This document shows, one piece after another, positions 29,226-34,199 of a stretch of 34,199 nt of DNA. The position numbers and the translations under genes were made by a program. The DNA lies in assembly GCA_028706745.1 (NCBI GenBank), contig JAQTVM010000016.1, forward strand, positions 1 to 34,199, read 5' to 3'. The notes beneath the pieces were generated by a model. That model did no database searches and was not told the origin of the DNA. It saw nothing but the letters and a program-made list of their open reading frames with translations. This stretch comes from Candidatus Nanoarchaeia archaeon. Lineage in GTDB: Archaea > Nanobdellota > Nanobdellia > SCGC-AAA011-G17 > GW2011-AR17. Within the stretch, counting starts at the first letter, position 1. Each line of letters starts with the position of its first letter.

Positions 29226-29770
29226 TGATAGAAGAAAGAAGGCTTAAGAAGGAAGTAACAATCCCTGAGGGGGTTTCAGTAATTGCTGACGGCGGATTTA
29301 TTACAGTCAAGGGGCCGAAAGGCGAGATTAAAAGAAAAATATTCGACCCGACTGTTTCAATAGCAGTTGCAGACGGAAAAGTCCTTCTTTCGCCAAAAAA
29401 GCTGACAAAAAAGCAGAAAGCGCTTATCAACAGCTATTTAGCGCACATAAAAAACATGATGTCAGGGGTGCAGAATGCTTACCAGTACAAGATGAAGGTA
29501 TGCTCAAGCCACTTTCCAATGTCAGTTTCTGTAGAAGGCTCAACAGTTGTAATAAAGAATTTTTTCGGAGAAAAGGTTGCAAGAAAGGCAAAGATAGCGC
29601 CCGGAGTGAAAGTTGAAGCAAAGGGAGACATCGTTACTGTTTCAGGCGTTGACATTGAGGCTGTCGGGCAGACATGCACAAACATAGAGCTTGCCTTGAG
29701 GATTACAAACAGGGACAGAAGAGTATTCCAGGACGGGGTATGGCTCTTTGAGAAAGGGAGAGTGCAGTAA
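29225..29770 (+). CDS. rpl6: Ribosomal protein uL6
   Basis: A 181-residue protein with two tandem alpha-beta domains: VTIPEGVSVIADGGFITVKGPKGEI, then YQYKMKVCSSHFPMSVSVEGSTVVIKNFFGEKV and the ending NRDRRVFQDGVWLFEK. The stop is followed by a spacer of about 100 bases holding mini-ORF element B. Confidence 0.97.
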   Translation: MIEERRLKKEVTIPEGVSVIADGGFITVKGPKGEIKRKIFDPTVSIAVADGKVLLSPKKLTKKQKALINSYLAHIKNMMSGVQNAYQYKMKVCSSHFPMSVSVEGSTVVIKNFFGEKVARKAKIAPGVKVEAKGDIVTVSGVDIEAVGQTCTNIELALRITNRDRRVFQDGVWLFEKGRVQ

Positions 29771-29772
29771 AA

Positions 29773-29871
29773 ATGGTCTGCGAACGAAGTGAGTGTGCTC
29801 GAAAATCCGAGATTTTCGGCACCCCGAAACAAAGTTTCGATGGGACCTTCGAACGAAGGGGGACTGAGTGA
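29773..29871 (+). other. Mini-ORF repeat element B, before eL32
   Basis: A 32-codon frame starting MVCERSECARKSE and ending GTFERRGTE, with TGA then GA before the eL32 ATG: the same TGAGAATG junction as element A. It includes internal hairpins (cgaaaatccgagattttcg at 29810-29820 region; cgaaacaaagtttcg at 29826-29840). Compared with element C it carries an insertion of about 50 bases in the middle. Confidence 0.6.
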
Positions 29872-29873
29872 GA

Positions 29874-30449
29874 ATGGAAAAAATGCTGATAATCAAAAAG
29901 AAGATTAACAAGAGAAGGCCGAAGTTTGTGAGGCAGGAAGGAACAAGCAAGAGAATACTTCAGAAAGTTGGCTGGAGAAAGCCGAAGGGTTATCATTCAA
30001 AGATAAGAAGGAAGTTCAAGGGCAGGAGAAAGATGCCGAATGCAGGATACAGGAGCCCGCTGCTTGTAAGAGGGCTGAACATGCAGGGACTGAAGCCTGT
30101 GCTTGTAAAAAATGTTGCAGAGGCAGCCGCCTTGGTTGCAAAAACAGACGCTGCAATCATTGCAAAAGTGGGCAAGAAGGCAAAGGTTGAAATACTAAAG
30201 AAACTGGTTGAGGCAAAAGTAAAAATACTGAATATTCTCAATCCTGAAAAGTTCATAGCTGATGTCGAGGCTGAAGTAAAGAAAAGAAAGGACGAAAAAA
30301 AGGCAAAGGAAGAAAAGAAAAAGAAGTCAAAGGAAGAAAGCCTCAAGAAAGCAGCCGAGAAAAAGAAAGAAACAGAAGAAAAATCAGAGGAAGAAAAGAA
30401 GAAGGAGCAGGCTGAGGAGCAGAGAAAAGTGCTCGCACAGCCGCAGTGA
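29874..30449 (+). CDS. rpl32e: Ribosomal protein eL32 with K/E-rich tail
   Basis: A 191-residue archaeal/eukaryotic large-subunit protein. The core RRPKFVRQEGTSKRILQKVGWRKPKGYHSKIRRKFKGRRKMPNAGYRSP is clear, and IAKVGKKAKVEILKKLVEAKVKILN closes the fold. The last 55 residues are Lys/Glu/Ala repeats, an extension not seen in compact homologues. I start it at ATG 29874, as in the two other element-containing junctions; GTG 29868 or ATG 29883 are alternatives. Confidence 0.95.
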   Translation: MEKMLIIKKKINKRRPKFVRQEGTSKRILQKVGWRKPKGYHSKIRRKFKGRRKMPNAGYRSPLLVRGLNMQGLKPVLVKNVAEAAALVAKTDAAIIAKVGKKAKVEILKKLVEAKVKILNILNPEKFIADVEAEVKKRKDEKKAKEEKKKKSKEESLKKAAEKKKETEEKSEEEKKKEQAEEQRKVLAQPQ

Positions 30450-30454
30450 AAACA

Positions 30455-30958
30455 ATGAACCTGACAAACAAAAAAAGGATGGCGGCAAGGCTGCTTAAGG
30501 TTGGAGAATCAAGGGTTTGGTTTGACCCTGAAAGGCTCAGCGAGATAAAGGAAGCAATCACAAAGGCAGACATAAGAAGGCTGATACAGGATTATGCAAT
30601 CCAGGCAAAGCCTGCAACCGGGGTTTCAAGGTTCAGGGCAAAAAAGATTGCAGTCCAGAAAAGGAAAGGAAGGCAGACAGGAGAGGGCTCAAAGAAAGGA
30701 ACATTCAGGGCAAGGCTGCCAAAGAAGCAGGCATGGATGGCAAAGATAAGATCGCAAAGAATTTTCATAAAAGACTTGAAGGACAATGAGCTTGTCAAGC
30801 CCGCTGATTACAGGAAGATTTACCTCATGTGCAAGGGAAGCTTTTTCAGAAGCATAAGGCATATAAAGCTGTACATGGAAGAGCACAAGATGTTCGTTAA
30901 GAAGGAGAAAAAATGGTCTGCGAGCAAAGCGAGTGGACCTTCGAAGGAGCAGGAGTGA
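30455..30958 (+). CDS. rpl19e: Ribosomal protein eL19, tail encoded by a repeat
   Basis: A 167-residue archaeal/eukaryotic protein: [26 protein letters not shown], then [35 protein letters not shown]. The last 15 residues ([15 protein letters not shown]) are read from mini-ORF element C in a different frame, so the element probably inserted near the original stop and changed the C-terminus. I prefer ATG 30455 over GTG 30446 because the family starts MNL. Confidence 0.95.
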   Translation: MNLTNKKRMAARLLKVGESRVWFDPERLSEIKEAITKADIRRLIQDYAIQAKPATGVSRFRAKKIAVQKRKGRQTGEGSKKGTFRARLPKKQAWMAKIRSQRIFIKDLKDNELVKPADYRKIYLMCKGSFFRSIRHIKLYMEEHKMFVKKEKKWSASKASGPSKEQE

Positions 30959-30963
30959 ACTGA
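30913..30963 (+). other. Mini-ORF repeat element C, before uL18
   Basis: A 16-codon frame, [16 protein letters not shown], ending TGA then GA before the uL18 ATG: again TGAGAATG. It shares its beginning with element B (ATGGTCTGCGA) and its end with element A (ggagtgaactgagaatg). Unlike A and B it overlaps the upstream gene, supplying the last codons of eL19 in another frame. Confidence 0.6.
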
Positions 30964-30965
30964 GA

Positions 30966-31463
30966 ATGAAGCACAGAAGAAGATTCATACCATTCAAGAG
31001 AAAGCTGGAAGGGAAAACAGACTACAGGAAAAGGCTTGCGCTGTTGAAATCAGGAAAGCCGAGGCTTGTTGTAAGAAGGTCCCTTAATAATATTTCAGCG
31101 CAGATTATAATGTATGAGACGGCAGGAGACAAGGTTCTTGTTTCCGCGCACAGCAAGGAGCTTTCAAAGCTTGGCTGGAAAGGAAGAAGGAGAAACATAC
31201 CGGCTGCTTATCTTGTAGGATATCTTTGCGGAATGAAGTCAAAAAAGGCAAAGGTTAATGAAGCAATATTTGATTCAGGGCTTTACACAACTGTGAAAGG
31301 CTCTGTGATTTATGCTGTTTTGAAGGGAGCATTGGATGCAGGGCTTAATATACCGCACAGCGATGAGGTTTTGCCTCCCGATGACAGGATAAAGGGAAAG
31401 CATATAAAGGCAGGAATTTCTGATTTTGAAGCTGTCAAGAAGAAAATAGGAGAAAAAATATGA
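30966..31463 (+). CDS. rpl18: Ribosomal protein uL18
   Basis: A 165-residue 5S rRNA-binding protein: [68 protein letters not shown] and the C-terminal [22 protein letters not shown] start it at ATG 30966, behind element C, because this matches the family start (basic residues then the PF box). The stop overlaps the uS5 start. Confidence 0.97.
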   Translation: MKHRRRFIPFKRKLEGKTDYRKRLALLKSGKPRLVVRRSLNNISAQIIMYETAGDKVLVSAHSKELSKLGWKGRRRNIPAAYLVGYLCGMKSKKAKVNEAIFDSGLYTTVKGSVIYAVLKGALDAGLNIPHSDEVLPPDDRIKGKHIKAGISDFEAVKKKIGEKI

Positions 31464-32221
31464 TGAAGAAGAGAAAGAAGGGCTCAAGGGATGAAATAAC
31501 AGGAATCTCCAAGGAAAAGGAGTTTGATCCCGGCACATGGCAGCCAAAGACTGAAATTGGAATGAAAGTCAAGGCAGGCGAAATCACAGATTTAGACACA
31601 ATTCTTGATTCAGGAAAAAGAATAATGGAGCCTCAGATTGTTGATATGCTGCTTAAGGGTCTGCAGGTTGACTTCCTTGAGATAGGGCAGTCAAAAGGCA
31701 AGTTTGGCGGCGGAAAAAGGACAATCTGGAGAACAACACAGAAAAAGACAAAGGAAGGAAACAAGCCAAAGTTCACTGCAATGGCAATTGTCGGAAACAA
31801 GGACGGATATATTGGCATTGGAATGGGCAAGGCAAAAGAAACAATGCCTGCAAAAGAAAAGGCAATAAGACAGGCAAAGCTTAATATAATAAAAATCAAG
31901 AGGGGCTGCGGCTCGTGGGCATGCAACTGCAGGGAACCGCATTCTTTGCCGTTTGCTGTTCGCGGAAAGAACGGCTCATCTGATATTACCATTATGCCTG
32001 CTCCAAAGGGAACAGGGCTTTGCGCAGAAAGCGAGTGCAGGAAAATGCTCGCAATTGCAGGCGTAAAGGACGTTTATTCGCAGACAAAAGGGCAGACAGT
32101 CACAAGGGTAAATCTGACTCTTGCATGCTACAAGGCATTGCAGCATACTGCTCAAATGAAAGTTAAGCATGATTACATCGCAAAAGCCGGCATTGTTGCA
32201 GGCAGGAAGGCGGCGCAATGA
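31460..32221 (+). CDS. rps5: Ribosomal protein uS5
   Basis: A 253-residue decoding-fidelity protein. [37 protein letters not shown] is the double-stranded-RNA-binding-like region, then [39 protein letters not shown]. It has the archaeal N-terminal extension and normal length. It overlaps both neighbours by four bases. Confidence 0.98.
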   Translation: MMKKRKKGSRDEITGISKEKEFDPGTWQPKTEIGMKVKAGEITDLDTILDSGKRIMEPQIVDMLLKGLQVDFLEIGQSKGKFGGGKRTIWRTTQKKTKEGNKPKFTAMAIVGNKDGYIGIGMGKAKETMPAKEKAIRQAKLNIIKIKRGCGSWACNCREPHSLPFAVRGKNGSSDITIMPAPKGTGLCAESECRKMLAIAGVKDVYSQTKGQTVTRVNLTLACYKALQHTAQMKVKHDYIAKAGIVAGRKAAQ

Positions 32222-32688
32222 AACGAATAGCAATTGTCCGTGTTCACGGAAATGCAAAGCTAAGGCATGATGTTGTAAAGACATTTGACTTATTGAGGCT
32301 TTACAAAAAGCACACGTGCATTGTTGTTCCGGCGACATCAGGTTATACCGGCATGCTGAGAATGGTGAAGGATTTTGTAACTTGGGGAGAGATTTCCCCT
32401 GAAGTTTTCAGGAAGATGCTTGAGAAAAGGGGCAAACTGCCCGGGAACAAGCCTTTGACTGAAGCTTATCTGAAAGAGAAGTTGAAAATGAGTTTTGATG
32501 ATTTCACAAAGCAGTATTTTGAAGGCAAAAAGGAACTTAAGGATGTTCCCGGCTTGAAGCCGTTTTTCAAGCTGTCTCCGCCATTGAAAGGTTTTGAGAG
32601 AAAGGGAATAAAAACTCCTTTCAGCTTGGGCGGCGCCTTGGGTTACAGGAAAGAATTGATTAATGAACTGCTGGAGAGAATGATATGA
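32218..32688 (+). CDS. rpl30: Ribosomal protein uL30
   Basis: A 156-residue protein of the long archaeal/eukaryotic form: IAIVRVHGNAKLRHDVVKTFDLLRL, SGYTGMLRMVKDFVTWGEIS, FKLSPPLKGFERKGIKTPFSLGGALGYR. Bacterial L30 is only about 60 residues. Four-base overlaps with uS5 and uL15. Confidence 0.97.
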   Translation: MKRIAIVRVHGNAKLRHDVVKTFDLLRLYKKHTCIVVPATSGYTGMLRMVKDFVTWGEISPEVFRKMLEKRGKLPGNKPLTEAYLKEKLKMSFDDFTKQYFEGKKELKDVPGLKPFFKLSPPLKGFERKGIKTPFSLGGALGYRKELINELLERMI

Positions 32689-33155
32689 CAGTCAACAAGC
32701 GAAAGAAAAATACAAGGTACCGCGGAAGCAAGACTCACGGTTGCGGCTCAATGAAAAAGAGAAGGGGCTCAGGCAATAAAGGCGGCACCGGCATGGCGGG
32801 TTCTGGAAAGAGGGCGCAGTCAAAGAAGCCTTTGATACTGAAGCTTTATGGAAATGATTATTTTGGAAAGCACGGTTTCAAAAGGACAATGACTGAGCAT
32901 TTCAGGGCAGTCAACATTATTTTTCTTGAAGAGAAGTTTGATGAATTGGTTGCAAGCGGAAAGATTAAAAATGAGAAAGGGATGTTTGAAATTGACTTGA
33001 GCTCTGTTAATGCTGACAAGCTGCTTGGCTCAGGCAAGCCGTCGAGGAAATACAGGATTAAGGCAAAGATGGTTTCTGCAGGCGCCGCAGAGAAGATAAA
33101 GGCAGCCGGCGGAGAAGTCGTTGCAGAAGAAAATTCCGAAGAGAAAGAAGAGTAA
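32685..33155 (+). CDS. rpl15: Ribosomal protein uL15
   Basis: A 156-residue protein and the last ribosomal gene here. The glycine-rich start (RYRGSKTHGCGSMKKRRGSGNKGGTGMAGSGKRAQ) and the C-terminal SRKYRIKAKMVSAGAAEKIKAAGGEVV are clear, followed by an acidic tail (EENSEEKEE). In most archaea secY follows directly; here it does not. Confidence 0.97.
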   Translation: MTVNKRKKNTRYRGSKTHGCGSMKKRRGSGNKGGTGMAGSGKRAQSKKPLILKLYGNDYFGKHGFKRTMTEHFRAVNIIFLEEKFDELVASGKIKNEKGMFEIDLSSVNADKLLGSGKPSRKYRIKAKMVSAGAAEKIKAAGGEVVAEENSEEKEE

Positions 33156-33160
33156 TTGTT

Positions 33161-33178
33161 AAGGGGGTAAATAAAATG
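33161..33178 (+). promoter_or_regulatory. Shared leader agggggtaaataaaatgg, first copy
   Basis: The same 18 bases, including the ATG and first G of codon two, precede both genes after uL15 (here and at 33591-33608). The ggggg run can pair weakly with 16S rRNA as a ribosome binding site. A similar shorter form (aaggtaaataaaaatggg) precedes rpl2. Confidence 0.5.
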
Positions 33179-33559
33179 GCAGATTCATTGGAAAAAAAGT
33201 TTGAGACTATAGGCTCAGGCGCTTATTGCGGGCATTTTTTACAAGGGGATTATGTGGTTAAGGATGGACAGCAGTGGAGCAACTTATGGGATAAAGTTAA
33301 TTCTATAAATATTCCACCACCGGCGTTGCCACTTATTGATTTTAATAATGACATGGTTATAGCTGTTTTTCTGGGTACAAAACGCTCTGGAGGATATGGC
33401 ATAAAAATATCAGAACTTAGGGAAACGGACAATTGCCTTGAAGTATCTGTTGTTGAAACAGGGCCAGCACCAGGCGGGCGAGTAACTATGGCCTTAACCC
33501 AGCCTTATCATTTAATAAAAACTTCTTTGACAGATAAGGAAGTAAAATTTATCAGGTGA
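33176..33559 (+). CDS. PrcB-domain-like protein
   Basis: A 127-residue protein resembling the PrcB C-terminal domain: QQWSNLWDKVNSINIPPPALPLIDFNNDMVIAVFLGTKRSGGYGIKISEL, then VSVVETGPAPGGRVTMALTQPYHLIKTS. That domain occurs in treponemal dentilisin-complex and other secreted or lipoprotein proteins, but no signal peptide is seen here, so it may be cytoplasmic. Its biochemical role is unknown. It sits 20 bases behind uL15, where secY is usual, and composition is more AT-rich than the operon. Confidence 0.75.
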   Translation: MADSLEKKFETIGSGAYCGHFLQGDYVVKDGQQWSNLWDKVNSINIPPPALPLIDFNNDMVIAVFLGTKRSGGYGIKISELRETDNCLEVSVVETGPAPGGRVTMALTQPYHLIKTSLTDKEVKFIR

Positions 33560-33590
33560 TTCCGTAGGGTTTAGAAAGGATAAATATTGG

Positions 33591-33608
33591 TAGGGGGTAA
33601 ATAAAATG
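33591..33608 (+). promoter_or_regulatory. Shared leader agggggtaaataaaatgg, second copy
   Basis: Identical to 33161-33178. Here it is preceded by a 46-base spacer containing aaggataaatattgg, which may include a weak TATA-like element. An identical leader before two unrelated proteins suggests duplication of the leader or a shared translational signal. Confidence 0.5.
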
Positions 33609-33902
33609 GGATTATTTAAATCAGCAGCGCAAAAAGAATTAGAAAGAAGGCTTGTCGAATTAGACAGATTTACAGGTAGTCTTGAAGAATATAATGCCCT
33701 TAAGGGCTCAGAGCATATGATTATTGATACTGAAATAGCACAAAAATATGTATATATTGATGCTGAAAAGCGCCGAGACATTTCCTTATTGCAACAACTT
33801 CTTAACAAAGGTTGCACAGGATTTATAAGATACATGTCTTTATCTCATAATGCCTATGGCGGTATCTTTGGCGGGCACGGCATTCCAGTCAAGAAAAAAT
33901 AA
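33606..33902 (+). CDS. Small hypothetical protein (98 aa)
   Basis: A 98-residue soluble protein with a helical first half (KSAAQKELERRLVELDRFTG, a likely short coiled coil) and a glycine-rich end (HNAYGGIFGGHGIPVKKK). I recognise no family. It uses the same leader as the PrcB-like gene, is moderately AT-rich, and is the last gene before the right IS copy. Confidence 0.55.
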   Translation: MGLFKSAAQKELERRLVELDRFTGSLEEYNALKGSEHMIIDTEIAQKYVYIDAEKRRDISLLQQLLNKGCTGFIRYMSLSHNAYGGIFGGHGIPVKKK

Positions 33903-33979
33903 ATTCTTCTTATTGATTTAATTTATTATTTTGAATTCACGGCGGAGCCCTGCCTTTTTTGTGTTTGCATTGATTGACT

Positions 33980-34013
33980 AGAAAGCTTTTGTCACTACGT
34001 TCCAAAGCTTTCT
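33980..34013. terminator. Hairpin beside the right IS end
   Basis: Perfect 10-bp arms agaaagcttt (33980-33989) and aaagctttct (34004-34013) with a 14-base loop, ending 6 bases before the IS terminal repeat. The T run cctttttt lies about 25 bases upstream. It may be a terminator or the palindromic target that the IS chose. Confidence 0.45.
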
Positions 34014-34019
34014 GCTTTC

Positions 34020-34049
34020 GCAGTGTATTCTATCATGACATATGTCACC
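34020..34049. repeat. Terminal inverted repeat of right IS copy
   Basis: It reads gcagtgta, eight variable bases, tgacatatgtcacc: the inverted match of 97-126 with identical spacing. It lies four bases beyond the transposase stop codon (34054), as expected for the 3' end of a compact IS. Confidence 0.6.
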
Positions 34050-34053
34050 AGCA

Positions 34054-34199
34054 TCAAAAGAGGTTGGCAAACGCGAAATAAACCTCTGCCGGAGGTTTAT
34101 TATTGAGGCTGCTATGCGGCCGAAAATGATTATAACGCATCCTAAACGTCTCAAGATCATTATTACAAAACTCCATTTCTTCATCCATTGTCTTGAATA
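34054..34199 (-). mobile_element. IS481/IS3-like transposase, C-terminal fragment (runs off right edge)
   Basis: The minus-strand frame is open from the window edge to a TGA at 34054. It encodes 48 residues including NNDLETFRMRYNHFRPHSSL followed by NNKPPAEVY. The pattern YNxxRPHSSL...PPAE is the hallmark end of DDE integrase-type transposases of the IS481/IS3 groups, and the last catalytic Glu would lie in or just before the visible part. The gene reads in the same direction as the fragment at the left edge, so both ends may be the same multicopy element. Confidence 0.8.

Overview
The window is archaeal. Its right half is one uninterrupted archaeal-order ribosomal protein operon that includes genes archaea share with eukaryotes but not bacteria (S4e, L32e, L19e, the SUI1 factor aIF1 and the RNase P subunit Rpp29). 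Many genes lie 25-30 bases downstream of a TATA-like box with little or no leader. Internal operon genes use overlapping ATGA or TGATG junctions. Lysine/glutamate-rich tails on ribosomal proteins, a threonyl-tRNA synthetase of bacterial type and many short orphan genes make a DPANN archaeon (Woesearchaeota/Pacearchaeota-like) my best guess. That lineage call is inference; the domain call is firm.

Layout. Both ends lie inside a same-orientation insertion sequence: the first codons of a transposase at the left edge and the last codons of an IS481/IS3-like transposase at the right edge, each with the same terminal inverted repeat. The window therefore looks like one unit bounded by two IS copies. 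From left to right: (1) 97-1943, IS end, two tandem 11-bp inverted repeats, then a small winged-helix gene and a HEPN/MNT toxin-antitoxin pair. (2) 1981-5697, thrS divergent from a secreted, membrane-anchored, Ig-like surface protein. (3) 5699-8700, a leftward cluster of a metallo-beta-lactamase fold hydrolase, three tandem metzincin-like proteases with an N-terminal anchor, and a methyltransferase. (4) 8782-10187, tRNA-His(GTG) directly upstream of hisS, with a leader that can form mutually exclusive hairpins with the tRNA 3' end. (5) 10330-14113, an unknown gene, a putative lipoprotein, dcd, iscU, upp and a HAD phosphatase. (6) 14114-20767, an accessory region: a promoter-bearing direct repeat flanks an ORF6N protein, a zinc-ribbon/AbrB protein and a DUF1861 protein; next come a broken NYN gene, two paralogous small ORFs, a PIN-domain protein and a very AT-rich two-gene operon. 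(7) 20768-33155, twenty-four operon genes from L3 to L15. (8) 33176-33902, a PrcB-domain protein and an orphan sharing one leader sequence, where secY would be expected.

The observations I find most novel are a family of short start-to-stop elements inserted in front of S19, L32e and L18, each ending in the same TGAGAATG junction with the next ribosomal gene; the tRNA-His/hisS leader switch; the triplicated metzincin-like proteases with Tyr in place of the usual Gly; and the tandem inverted repeats in front of the HEPN/MNT cassette.
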